DNA of 24,410 nt from JBIOUF01 sp044866695 (lineage in GTDB: Bacteria; Actinomycetota; Actinomycetes; Propionibacteriales; Nocardioidaceae): contig JBIOUF010000243.1 in the NCBI GenBank assembly GCA_044866695.1, positions 1 through 24,410 of the forward strand, in the 5' to 3' direction. The position numbers were made by a program, and so were the translations under genes. Of this stretch, positions 1 to 6,984 are shown one piece after another (position 1 is the first letter of the stretch; every line of letters begins with the position of its first letter). Under the pieces are notes generated by a model. The model was not told where the DNA came from. It ran no database searches and saw nothing but the letters and a program-made list of their open reading frames with translations.

Positions 1-1
1 G

Positions 2-220
2 GTCCGGCCCGGCGACCTGGTCGAGGTCGAGGTGACCCACGCCGCGCCGCACCATCTGGTCTCCGACGCGCCCGTGCGCTCGGTGCGCCGGACCCGCTCC
101 GGCGACGCCTGGGAGGCCCGGCAGTCCACCGCCACGACCACCCCGACGACCACCCCGGTCCTGCTCGGCCTGCCGTCGGTCGGCCCGGTGCGCGCGCCCG
201 CCCCGGTGCCCTGCCGCTGA
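2..220 (+). CDS. miaB: tRNA-2-methylthio-N6-dimethylallyladenosine synthase MiaB, C-terminal end (5' truncated by the window)
   Basis: Only the last 72 codons are present; the frame is open from base 2 to a TGA at 218-220. The visible part reads RPGDLVEVEVTHAAPHHLV followed by a short basic stretch and a Pro/Thr-rich tail. This matches the C-terminal TRAM domain, the RNA-binding beta-barrel that ends actinobacterial MiaB proteins. MiaB is a radical-SAM iron-sulfur enzyme that adds a methylthio group to i6A37 of tRNA. The radical-SAM core lies outside the window, so the call rests on the tail sequence and on miaA 1.5 kb downstream, which makes the i6A substrate. The tail beyond the TRAM domain is low complexity and probably unstructured. 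Confidence 0.78.
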   Translation, partial: VRPGDLVEVEVTHAAPHHLVSDAPVRSVRRTRSGDAWEARQSTATTTPTTTPVLLGLPSVGPVRAPAPVPCR

Positions 221-232
221 GCTCCTGCCGCC

Positions 233-595
233 CTAGCCGGTCGGCTGCCCGCCCACCGTGTCGTAGACCGCGGTGCCCGTGCTGCCGGTGCCCTCCACAC
301 CGCCGCCGCGTGGGTCGTCGCCCGCGGGCCCGGTGCGCTCGCTGCTGACCCCCATGCCGCCGGCGGCACCGGCCGGGCCGGCCGCGTTCGGCGTGGCGGC
401 GTGGACGTCGTAGCCGTCCTCGGGATCGCCCGTGCCGGGCTCGCTCGACGCGGTGGGCGGCGGTGCGGTCGGGTCGCCGGGGTCCTCGTACGGCTCGGTC
501 GCCGGCTGCGAGGGCGCCGGCACCACCTGGGGGCCCTCCGGCGTGCTCGACGGCTGCACCGTGGGCTCCGGCTCGGCGTTCGGCTGCTCCGACAT
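233..595 (-). CDS. small acidic, Pro/Gly-rich disordered protein of unknown function
   Basis: 120 aa, beginning MSEQPNAEPEPTVQPSS. I do not recognise a family. The whole protein is low complexity (Pro, Gly, Thr, Glu, Asp), with no cysteine, no hydrophobic segment and no signal peptide, so it is predicted to be soluble and disordered. The start is chosen because a strong purine-rich Shine-Dalgarno stretch (GGAGGAGGA, on the minus strand) lies just before the ATG at 593-595. The frame stays open upstream to a TTG at 659-661, but that start has no comparable site. It converges on miaB with only 12 bases between the stop codons. The 22-bp repeat cluster lies upstream, where its promoter should be. 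The good ribosome site argues for a real gene; the composition alone would not. Confidence 0.62.
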   Translation of the reverse strand: MSEQPNAEPEPTVQPSSTPEGPQVVPAPSQPATEPYEDPGDPTAPPPTASSEPGTGDPEDGYDVHAATPNAAGPAGAAGGMGVSSERTGPAGDDPRGGGVEGTGSTGTAVYDTVGGQPTG

Positions 596-673
596 GCGTC
601 CTCCTCCTGCTCCTCGAGGCGGCGTCTCCCTCTGCCCGTGCCCCGCCGACCCGCCCCACAAACCGGTCCCGCC

Positions 674-879
674 GAGCCGTCAGTCTTGGTGGGTCGAGCC
701 GTCAATGGTGGTGGGTCGAGCCGTCAATGGTGGTGGGCCGAGTGGAGGGTTGATGTCTCGGCGCCTCGGATTCGAGGCTCGCCAGCTCGCACCTCAACCA
801 GCGGCGGGGGGTCGAGCCGTCAATGGTGGTGGGCCGAGCCGTCAATGTTGGTGGGCCGAGCCGTCAGTCTCGGCGGGTC
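674..879 (+). repeat. cluster of six 22-bp intergenic direct repeats (cluster 1)
   Basis: Six 22-bp units lie head to tail in two runs of three: 674-695, 696-717, 718-739, then 814-835, 836-857, 858-879. Each starts GAGCCGTCA and contains GGTGGG (GGCGGG in the last copy), ending in TC or CC. Units differ mostly at three or four central positions. The last unit overlaps the stop codon of the NUDIX gene. The unit at 674-695 is identical over all 22 bases to the reverse complement of 9721-9742 in cluster 2. There are no spacers between units within a run, so this is not a CRISPR. The runs are separated by an imperfect palindrome. Function is unknown; a dispersed intergenic element family is the simplest reading. 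Confidence 0.88.
748..799. repeat. imperfect palindrome inside repeat cluster 1
   Basis: The outer arms GGTTGA (748-753) and TCAACC (794-799) are complementary. The inner arms CCTCG (764-768) and CGAGG (773-777) close a GATT loop. The sides between are only partly complementary. The element splits the two runs of 22-bp units and differs from them in sequence. It resembles the dispersed palindromic (REP-like) elements common between genes in high-GC actinobacteria; that comparison is from memory. Confidence 0.5.
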
Positions 880-1363
880 AGAAGCCGAACGTGAGCAGGG
901 CAGGGACCGGGGGACCGCCGGTGAGGGCAGCGTGCAGGCGGGTGAGGACGTCGAGCTCGTGAGGGACGAACGGCGTGGGCAGCCGGTCCAGCCGGGCCCA
1001 GCGCAGCTCCACGCACTTGACCGGCTCCTGGACCGTGGGCCGGCCGGACCAGGAGGTCGCGGCCAGGAAGAAGTCCACCCGCTGCTCGACCGGATCGGGG
1101 TTGCCGGGCTGCGTGCGGTGCGTGGCGCAGAGCGGGCGCAGGTCGGCGGGGGTGACGGCGACGTCGAGCTCCTCGCGGGCCTCGCGGACCGCGGCGGCGT
1201 ACACCGACTCGCCCTGCTCCACGTGCCCCGCCGCCGCGGCGGCCCAGTGCCCGTCGAGGTAGCCGGTGCGGCCGCGCAGCTGCAGCAGCACCTCGGTGTC
1301 CCCGCCGGTCCCGCGCAGCAGGTACAGGTAGGCGGCCGGGACCAGGCGGAACCGGTGCGTCAG
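878..1363 (-). CDS. NUDIX hydrolase, start codon uncertain
   Basis: Likely a cytoplasmic nucleoside-diphosphate-linked (perhaps nucleotide) pyrophosphohydrolase; the substrate cannot be read from sequence. The NUDIX box is complete: GHVEQGESVYAAAVREAREE fits GX5EX7REUXEEXGU apart from one late position. The first ATG/GTG/TTG in frame is GTG at 1289-1291. Starting there would cut off residues that read THRFRLVPAAYLYLLRG, which look like the first strand of this family (homologues as I recall them begin near HRFRLVPAA). Upstream of that GTG the frame has no canonical start back into the antitoxin-like gene. A CTG at 1361-1363 overlaps the antitoxin TGA as CTGA, so a coupled non-canonical start is my best guess and sets the coordinate given; the conservative alternative ends at 1291. 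The stop overlaps the last 22-bp repeat. Confidence 0.75.
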   Translation of the reverse strand: MTHRFRLVPAAYLYLLRGTGGDTEVLLQLRGRTGYLDGHWAAAAAGHVEQGESVYAAAVREAREELDVAVTPADLRPLCATHRTQPGNPDPVEQRVDFFLAATSWSGRPTVQEPVKCVELRWARLDRLPTPFVPHELDVLTRLHAALTGGPPVPALLTFGF

Positions 1364-1623
1364 GGCCGCGGAGGGCGCGGTGTCGACGATGGGGTCGACG
1401 GCGGGATGTCGTCGTCGCGGCCGTCCAGGCCGTCCAGGGCGTCCTTGGCCTTCTCCGCGGCCGTGTCCAGCTTGTCGGTGTGCTTGCGACCGGTCTTCTC
1501 GTCGACGATGCCCTTGGCCTTGTCGATCCCGCCGGCGATCTTGGGCCCGGCCTTGTCGACGGCCTGTGTTGCGGCCGTCTTGGCCTGGCCGGCCAGGTCC
1601 TTGGCCTTGTCCATGAAGCTCAC
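1360..1623 (-). CDS. MT0933/Rv0909-like antitoxin-family protein
   Basis: 87 aa. It begins VSFMDKAKDLAGQAK and continues with Lys/Ala/Asp-rich helical sequence, including KAKGIVDEKTGRKHTDKLD. This matches the short antitoxin family typified by M. tuberculosis Rv0909 (MSFLDKAKDLAGQAK-type start, TGGKHSDK-type middle). The start is GTG at 1621-1623, because GGGGAG lies six bases upstream and the VSF residues are part of the family pattern; an in-frame ATG three codons later is possible. The C-terminal 15 residues are Pro/Thr/Ser-rich and go beyond the family core. No toxin-like gene adjoins it, only the NUDIX gene, which it overlaps by four bases. Many family members are orphans, so a toxin-neutralising role is not implied. 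It is divergent from miaA. Confidence 0.75.
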   Translation of the reverse strand: MSFMDKAKDLAGQAKTAATQAVDKAGPKIAGGIDKAKGIVDEKTGRKHTDKLDTAAEKAKDALDGLDGRDDDIPPSTPSSTPRPPRP

Positions 1624-1716
1624 GTGCGTCTCCCCTGTCGTCGAAGCGTCGCGGATCCGAGGTCGTGGCGTGCCGTGGGGAAGCCTAGTGTGCGACTCCT
1701 CTGGGAGACTCCGGGC

Positions 1717-2637
1717 ATGCCCGGCCCGGTCCCCGTCGTCGCCGTGGTGGGCGCGACCGCGACCGGCAAGTCCGAGCTGGCGCTGGACCTCGCGGAGCGG
1801 CTCGGTGGTGAGGTGGTGAACACCGACGCGATGCAGCAGTACCGCGGCATGGACATCGGTACGGCGAAGCTGCCGCTCGGGGACCGTCGGGGGATCCCGC
1901 ACCACCTCCTCGACGTCCTCGAGGTCACCGAGCCGGCCAGCGTCGCGGTGTTCCAGCGGGCCGCCCGCGAGCTGGTCGCGGGCTGCCGCGCGCGCGGCGT
2001 CGTTCCGGTGCTGGTGGGCGGCTCCGCCCTGTACACCCGCGCGGTGCTGGACGACTTCGCGTTCCCCCGCACCGACCCGGCGTTGCGGGCGGCGCTGGAG
2101 GCGCGGCTCGCGGAGGTCGGCACGGAGGCGCTGCACGCCGAGCTCGCGGCGGTCGACCCCGGGGCGGCCGCGTCGATCCTGCCCGGCAACGGTCGCCGCG
2201 TCGTGCGGGCGCTCGAGGTGGTGAGGCTGACCGGGCGCCCGGTCCGGGCCTCCCTCCCCGAGCACGCGTACGTCGACCCGCACACCGTCCAGGTTGGGCT
2301 GGCCGTCGAGCGCGACGTCCTGGACCGCCGCATCGCCGAGCGTGTGGACCGGATGTGGCGAGCCGGGCTGGTGGAGGAGGTCCGCCGGCTCGTCGACCGC
2401 GGCCTCCGGGAGGGTCGCACGGCGAGGGAGGCGTTGGGCTACCGGCAGGTGCTCGACCTCCTGGACCGACGATGCACCGAGCAGGAGGCGCGGCTGGCGA
2501 CCGTGCGCGGCACCCGCCGCTTCGCCCGTCGCCAGGACGGCTGGTTCCGCAAGGACCCCCGGGTCGTCTGGGTCGGCTGGGACCATCCCGGACGGGTCAC
2601 CGCAGCGCTGGACGCGGTCCGCTCCGCGTCGGGTTGA
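1717..2637 (+). CDS. miaA: tRNA dimethylallyltransferase MiaA
   Basis: 306 aa, the usual length. It transfers a dimethylallyl group from DMAPP to N6 of A37 in tRNAs reading UNN codons, making the substrate for MiaB. Visible motifs: P-loop GATATGKS at residues 12-19, TDAMQQYRGMDIGTAK at about 36-51 (the conserved D-x-MQ-Y region), PHHLLD at 61-66, GGSALY at 101-106, and the C-terminal EALGYRQ. The ATG at 1717 begins just before the first beta strand; the frame is open upstream into sequence antisense to the antitoxin-like gene, but nothing there fits the family. TAGTGT at 1686-1691 is a plausible -10 element giving a short leader. It is probably transcribed separately from the secreted enzyme 51 bases downstream. 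Confidence 0.96.
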   Translation: MPGPVPVVAVVGATATGKSELALDLAERLGGEVVNTDAMQQYRGMDIGTAKLPLGDRRGIPHHLLDVLEVTEPASVAVFQRAARELVAGCRARGVVPVLVGGSALYTRAVLDDFAFPRTDPALRAALEARLAEVGTEALHAELAAVDPGAAASILPGNGRRVVRALEVVRLTGRPVRASLPEHAYVDPHTVQVGLAVERDVLDRRIAERVDRMWRAGLVEEVRRLVDRGLREGRTAREALGYRQVLDLLDRRCTEQEARLATVRGTRRFARRQDGWFRKDPRVVWVGWDHPGRVTAALDAVRSASG

Positions 2638-2688
2638 CCGGGCGCCCAGCCGGGTAGGGGGACAGCGGTCTCGTCTCGGGAGGACGTC

Positions 2689-4551
2689 ATGCCAAGGACC
2701 ACGACCACGACCGCATCCCTGGCCTGCGTGGCCGCGCTCGCCGCCACGCCGGCGCTGGTGGCCACGACCGGAGCCGCGCCGGCGGCCGGCGCCGTGGTCG
2801 CCGCCGAGCACCGGGCGGCGCCGGAGAAGGTGCCGGTCGCCCGGGGGTACGGCGGGGCGGTCGCCTCCGTCGACCCCGACGCGACCCGCGCCGGCCTGAC
2901 CGTGCTCCGTCATGGGGGCAACGCGGTCGACGCCGCCATCGCCACCGCCGCAGCGCTGGGGGTGACCGAGCCCTACAGCGCGGGCCTGGGCGGTGGTGGC
3001 TTCTTGGTCTACTACGACGCCGGCTCCGGCCGGGTCCGCACGGTCGACGGCCGCGAGACCGCGCCGGCAGCCATGCCCGCCGACGCGTTCGTCGACCCCG
3101 AGACGAAGAAGGTCTACCCGTTCACCCCGGACCTGGTCACCAGCGGCGTCTCGGTCGGCGTCCCTGGCACCCCCGCGACGTGGCAGGAGGCCTCGGACCG
3201 CTGGGGCCGGCTGGCGCTGCGCAAGGTCCTGCGGCCGGCGCAGCGGCTGGCGCGGCGGGGCTTCGTCGTCGACGAGACGTTCGCGCTGCAGACTGCGGAG
3301 AACCAGGCGCGCTTCGAGGCCTACACCACCACTCCTGACCTGTTCCTGCCGGGCGGTGAGCCCCCCGAGGTGGGCACCGTGCTGCGCAACCCCGACCTGG
3401 CCCGGACCTACCGGATGCTGGGCCGCCGTGGCATGGACGCCTTCTACACCGGGCCGATCGCGCGGCAGGTCGCCCGGCTGGTCCAGGACCCTCCGGTGAG
3501 CGACGACACCGACCTCCCGGTCCCGGCCGGATACCTGGAAGCCAGTGACATGCGGGCATACCGGGCCATCCTGCGCCGGCCCACCCGTGTCGGCTACCGC
3601 GGCCTGGACGTCTACAGCATGGCTCCGCCGTCGTCCGGCGGCTCGACCGTCGGCGAGGCGCTGAACATCCTGGAGAGGTTCCCGCTGGCCGCCATGCGAC
3701 CGGTGCCGTTCCTGCACCACTACCTGGAGGCCACCGCGCTGGCGTTCGCCGACCGCAACGCCTACGTCGGCGACCCGGCGTACGTCGACGTACCGCTGCG
3801 GACCCTGCTGTCGGACCGCTTCGCCGCGGTGAGGGCGTGCGAGATCGACCCGGACCACGCGGCGACGAAGCCCGTCGTGGCTGCGCCGATCCCCGGCTGG
3901 GAGGACGGCTGCGACTCGGGCGATGCGGGCGGCGCCGGCGCTAACACCGAGAACCGGGAGACCACCAACCTCACCGTCGCCGACCGGTGGGGCAACGTCG
4001 TGGAGTACACCTTGACGATCGAGCAGACCGGCGGCTCCGGGATGCTCGTGCCGGGGCGCGGCTTCCTGCTCAACAACGAGCTCACCGACTTCACCAGCAC
4101 CACCTACCCGGTGCCGGCGAGCGACCCGAACCGGATCCAGCCGGGCAAGCGTCCTCGCTCGTCGATGTCCCCCACGATCGTGCTGGAGGACGGCGACCCC
4201 TGGCTGGCGCTTGGCTCACCGGGCGGCTCGACCATCATCACCACGGTCGCCCAGGTGCTGCTGAACCGGGTCGACCGGGGGCTGCCGCTGCCGCGGGCGA
4301 TCGCCGCGCCGCGCGCCTCGCAGCGCAACACCGCGGCCGTCAGCGCGGAGCAGCGGTTCCTCGACCGGTACGGCGACCGGCTGGCGACACTCGGCCACCG
4401 CCTGGCCGTGGCCGGCACGCCCGGGACCAGCGCCGCGGAGCTGGGCGCGGTGACCGCGGTCGAGATCGGTCCTCGCGGCCTGATGACCGCGGCGGCCGAG
4501 CCCGAACGACGTGGCGGCGGGTCCGCGGCGGTCGTCCGCCCGGTCGACTGA
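2689..4551 (+). CDS. ggt: secreted gamma-glutamyltransferase
   Basis: 620 aa. The enzyme cleaves or transfers the gamma-glutamyl group of glutathione and related compounds outside the cytoplasm. An N-terminal Ala/Thr-rich hydrophobic stretch (about residues 5-40) looks like a signal peptide. Family landmarks in order: RHGGNAVDAAIA at 74-85, GLGGGGF at 99-105, DGRETAP at 120-126 (substrate-binding Arg), ENRETTNLTV at 421-430, LNNELTDF at 461-468 and GSPGGST at 509-515. By alignment with E. coli GGT, Thr425 should be the N-terminal nucleophile released by autocleavage, giving a large and a small subunit. The start is supported by GGGAGGA just upstream of the ATG. The gene ends convergently with the 302-aa gene, with a hairpin between. 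Confidence 0.93.
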   Translation: MPRTTTTTASLACVAALAATPALVATTGAAPAAGAVVAAEHRAAPEKVPVARGYGGAVASVDPDATRAGLTVLRHGGNAVDAAIATAAALGVTEPYSAGLGGGGFLVYYDAGSGRVRTVDGRETAPAAMPADAFVDPETKKVYPFTPDLVTSGVSVGVPGTPATWQEASDRWGRLALRKVLRPAQRLARRGFVVDETFALQTAENQARFEAYTTTPDLFLPGGEPPEVGTVLRNPDLARTYRMLGRRGMDAFYTGPIARQVARLVQDPPVSDDTDLPVPAGYLEASDMRAYRAILRRPTRVGYRGLDVYSMAPPSSGGSTVGEALNILERFPLAAMRPVPFLHHYLEATALAFADRNAYVGDPAYVDVPLRTLLSDRFAAVRACEIDPDHAATKPVVAAPIPGWEDGCDSGDAGGAGANTENRETTNLTVADRWGNVVEYTLTIEQTGGSGMLVPGRGFLLNNELTDFTSTTYPVPASDPNRIQPGKRPRSSMSPTIVLEDGDPWLALGSPGGSTIITTVAQVLLNRVDRGLPLPRAIAAPRASQRNTAAVSAEQRFLDRYGDRLATLGHRLAVAGTPGTSAAELGAVTAVEIGPRGLMTAAAEPERRGGGSAAVVRPVD

Positions 4552-4569
4552 GACCTCGCCGTGGGCGGC

Positions 4570-4608
4570 GCGACCGGACTGACCGATCGGCGTGGGCGGA
4601 CCGGTCGC
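4570..4608. terminator. candidate bidirectional terminator hairpin
   Basis: GCGACCGG (4570-4577) and CCGGTCGC (4601-4608) form a perfect 8-bp stem. The 23-base loop contains a further palindrome, CCGATCGG. It lies between the convergent ends of the gamma-glutamyltransferase gene and the 302-aa gene. There is no T-tract, which is common for actinobacterial terminators. Confidence 0.4.
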
Positions 4609-4612
4609 CGGG

Positions 4613-5521
4613 TCACTCGGGGAAGGTGAACTCGCCGTACTTCTCCAGGAGGGCGCGGATGGCGCCGGCCTGGTCGACGCCTCGCCAGGGACCCTCGAGC
4701 GGAGCCCGCCACTCGTCGCCGGGGTCGAAGTAGACGCGGCGGAACGCCACGACCCACTCCGCGCGCACGGGGGTGAGGAAGGTGTACTCGCCCATGGGGC
4801 CGCCGGTGACGATGACGATGCTGGCGGCGCCCAGCGTGTCCGCGTCCAGGCACAGCTCGGTGGCGTCGTTGGCCGACCCCTTCACGTTCGGACCGCCGAG
4901 CACGCTCTCGGGCACCTGGTCGGCGTTCACCCGGTAGCCGACGCTGGGCACGTCGATCGCGTACTGCCAGCGGCTGTTGGACCCGCCGAGCCCCTCCATC
5001 TCGGCTCCGAAGGACACGGTGGGGACGCCGTTGCTGTTGTTCTTCTGCCGGTACTCGCCGGCCCAGCTCTTGATGCCCAACGTCGCGGCGACCCGGCGGA
5101 GCTCGGTGCTGATGCCGCCGATGTCGTGCACGCCGCCGCGGTGGCTGAAGCCGGCGCCGACGATCTTCCACGGGTTCCGGCCGTCGTTGCGGAACCGGCG
5201 CGTCGCGCCGGGCTGGACGTCGGCCACCGGCAGGCCGCGCGCCGCGGCGAGCAGCTGGGCGCGGCGGCCGGCGGTGTCGGCGACCGCCCTCGCGGCGGGG
5301 ATGTCACCCTGCGCGAGGAACCCCGACGCCAGCTCGGCGTTGGTCAGGCCGGACGGCACGCCGCGGACGTGGTCCAGCGTGAGCCCGAGCTCCCGGACCG
5401 CCTTCAGCCCCGCCGCCTTGTCCCGGACCGCCCCGGCCAGGGCGGCCCGGAACGTGTCCGCGACCCGGGCGCGGCCTTCGGCGAGGGCCTGGGCGGGGTC
5501 CGTGGTGGGGGTCGAGGTCAT
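4613..5521 (-). CDS. hypothetical protein, 302 aa, family not recognised
   Basis: I do not recognise this protein. Residues 1-105 are Ala/Arg/Leu-rich and probably alpha-helical. From about residue 105 the character changes to a mixed alpha/beta domain with FRNDGRNPWKIVGAGFSHRG, GGVHDIGGISTELRR, AEMEGLGGSNSRWQYAIDVP and a hydrophobic strand ASIVIVTGGPMGEYTFL. There is no signal peptide or membrane segment and only one cysteine. The two-part layout suggests a helical partner-binding region plus a globular domain. The start at 5519-5521 has GGAG six bases upstream. It lies 42 bases downstream of the 153-aa gene on the same strand, so the two are probably co-transcribed. Codon use and GC are like the neighbours, so there is no clear sign of recent transfer. 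Confidence 0.85.
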   Translation of the reverse strand: MTSTPTTDPAQALAEGRARVADTFRAALAGAVRDKAAGLKAVRELGLTLDHVRGVPSGLTNAELASGFLAQGDIPAARAVADTAGRRAQLLAAARGLPVADVQPGATRRFRNDGRNPWKIVGAGFSHRGGVHDIGGISTELRRVAATLGIKSWAGEYRQKNNSNGVPTVSFGAEMEGLGGSNSRWQYAIDVPSVGYRVNADQVPESVLGGPNVKGSANDATELCLDADTLGAASIVIVTGGPMGEYTFLTPVRAEWVVAFRRVYFDPGDEWRAPLEGPWRGVDQAGAIRALLEKYGEFTFPE

Positions 5522-5563
5522 GGCGGCTCCGATCGGCCGGCGGAGGTGAGGGTGGAGAAGCGG

Positions 5564-6025
5564 TCAGGTCGCGGCGAGCGCGGCCACCTCGTCGGCGAGC
5601 CAGGCCGTGACGGTCTCCCGCGGGGGCAGGAACCAGCGCTCGTCGCCGGTCTCCCAGGGCAGCCCGCTCCGCCTGACCTCGGCCAGGCCCGCCTGGCGCG
5701 CGCTCCTCAGGCAGTCCCGCAGCAGCCGGTCGACGTTGTCCAGCCGCTCCTTGCGGTCGTCCTGGGCGGCCGGAGGTGGCGCCTGCACGGTCGCCCACCT
5801 CTTCTTCTCCCTGACCACGGCTGCGACGGGCCCGCCGGGGCGCAGGAGAGGTGCCGCGCCGGAGGGCGACGTCGGGGGCAGCGGGACCGTGCCGAGCCGG
5901 TCGGTCAGGACCGCGCGGAGCCGGTCGGCGGCCGCGCCCGGAGAGGTCGCCGACGGGGCGCCCGGCGTAGCACTGCCCGGCGGGCTGCCGTCGGGTGGGG
6001 GCGGGACGTCTGGCTGATCGGTCAT
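5564..6025 (-). CDS. hypothetical protein, 153 aa, disordered N-terminus and helical C-terminus
   Basis: Family not recognised. Residues 1-35 are Pro/Ser/Gly-rich and likely disordered, 36-75 are mixed, and 95-128 (DDRKERLDNVDRLLRDCLRS and on) form a charged, probably helical stretch. The C-terminus has two Trp-containing motifs, PWETGDERWFLPP and VTAWLADEV. There is no signal peptide and a single cysteine. The start is the ATG at 6023-6025, preceded by GAGGG with about six bases spacing; the open frame upstream is Arg-rich shadow sequence. It is the first gene of a probable two-gene transcript with the 302-aa protein. A shared pathway or direct partnership is inferred only from that arrangement. 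Confidence 0.75.
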   Translation of the reverse strand: MTDQPDVPPPPDGSPPGSATPGAPSATSPGAAADRLRAVLTDRLGTVPLPPTSPSGAAPLLRPGGPVAAVVREKKRWATVQAPPPAAQDDRKERLDNVDRLLRDCLRSARQAGLAEVRRSGLPWETGDERWFLPPRETVTAWLADEVAALAAT

Positions 6026-6180
6026 GCCGGCCCTCGGGTCCGTGACGGCCGTCTGCCCGGGCCGTCTCGACTCTGGCGAGCGTAGGGGGCCGCAGACGGC
6101 CGGAGCGTTCCCCTCCGGGCAGACCATCGGGTCGCCAGGGCGACCGTGGGTGCCCCTGCCGCGACGGCCTGCGGCCGCCG

Positions 6181-6378
6181 TCAGGACGCGTCGGCGAGGG
6201 GCGCCGGCACTCCCGCGGCGTCGCCACCGAGCACGAACACCGCCGCGTCGCAGGCGGTGCAGCACACCTCGTCGGGGTGGTCGGTCGGCAGCATCACTCG
6301 TGGCCCCCGGCAGTCCGGACAGTCCGCGACGACGCCGTGCAACGTGAGCAGGTCGGCGGTGTCGTTGGGGTCGGTCAT
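6181..6378 (-). CDS. small zinc-ribbon-like protein with two CxxC pairs
   Basis: 65 aa. Cys20-Pro-Asp-Cys23 and Cys40-Thr-Ala-Cys43, with an extra Cys39, form a CxxC...CxxC arrangement about 20 residues apart. This is the classic spacing of a zinc ribbon or rubredoxin-like knuckle. The N-terminus is acidic and the C-terminus short and flexible. No enzyme domain fits in the length, so a metal-bound protein- or nucleic-acid-contact module is the likeliest role (inference). The ATG at 6376-6378 has only a weak ribosome site. It is divergent from the SRPBCC gene, with 132 bases between. The 155 bases to the next minus-strand gene (6026-6180) hold nothing I can identify. Confidence 0.7.
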   Translation of the reverse strand: MTDPNDTADLLTLHGVVADCPDCRGPRVMLPTDHPDEVCCTACDAAVFVLGGDAAGVPAPLADAS

Positions 6379-6510
6379 GGGGCCACCGTCGCACGTCGTG
6401 CCGACAGGCCGCGGGACCCGCGCCGGTAGCCTGCTCTTCTGCCGGCACCGAGAGACCCAGCACCGCCCTCCCGGGACCGGCGACGAGACAGCGAGGAGAC
6501 CGCGAACGAC

Positions 6511-6984
6511 ATGGCCGACACCTACACCGTCCAGCGATCCGCCGGGGTCCACGCTCCGCCCGAGCGGGCCTACGCGCTGGTGCAGGACTTCCACGAGTGG
6601 CCGAGATGGTCGCCGTGGGAGGACCTCGACCCCGACATGCGGCGCACGTACGGCGGTCCGCCGGCAGGCGTCGGGTCGACGTATGAGTGGTCCGGGAACA
6701 GGAAGGCCGGGGCCGGCCGCATGGAGATCACCCGGGCCGAACCGTCGCGACGGGTGGAGATCGCGCTGCGGTTCGACAAGCCCTTCAGGTCCACCAACGA
6801 CCTGGCGTTCGGGTTCGCGCCGACGGTCGACGGCACGGAGGTCACCTGGACGATGGTCGGCCCGCGCACGTGGATGGTCCGCGTGATGGGGCTGTTCCGC
6901 AGCATGGACTCGATCGTGGGCAAGGACTTCGAGAAGGGGCTGGCCCGGCTCGAGAGGGCCGTCGAGACGGCCCCGGACACGTGA
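6511..6984 (+). CDS. SRPBCC (START/Bet v 1-like) family protein
   Basis: 157 aa, the usual size for a single-domain polyketide cyclase / START-like protein with a hydrophobic ligand cavity. Recognisable features are the N-terminal strand TYTVQRSAGVHAPPERAYAL, the early helix followed by FHEWPRWSPWEDLDPDM, the Trp-rich strand YEWSGNRKAG, RMEITRAEPSRRVEIALRF, and the long C-terminal helix GKDFEKGLARLERAVE. FxxWxxWSPW is typical of the family. The ligand is unknown. ATG at 6511 is preceded by GAGGAGA, although about 12 bases away. The next gene, dapF, begins 61 bases after the stop. Confidence 0.88.
   Translation: MADTYTVQRSAGVHAPPERAYALVQDFHEWPRWSPWEDLDPDMRRTYGGPPAGVGSTYEWSGNRKAGAGRMEITRAEPSRRVEIALRFDKPFRSTNDLAFGFAPTVDGTEVTWTMVGPRTWMVRVMGLFRSMDSIVGKDFEKGLARLERAVETAPDT

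Noticed and set aside
674..879. CRISPR array
   Set aside because: Units abut without spacers, vary internally, and no cas gene is present.
401..1819. Plus-strand frames of up to 472 codons across the repeat cluster, NUDIX and antitoxin-like genes
   Set aside because: Repeated translated repeats (SRQWWW-type) and Arg-rich shadow of minus-strand genes; no family features or ribosome sites.
1360..3858. 832-codon minus-strand open frame covering miaA and part of ggt
   Set aside because: Only its last 87 codons match a real family (the antitoxin-like protein). The rest is Arg/Gln-rich shadow of miaA and ggt.
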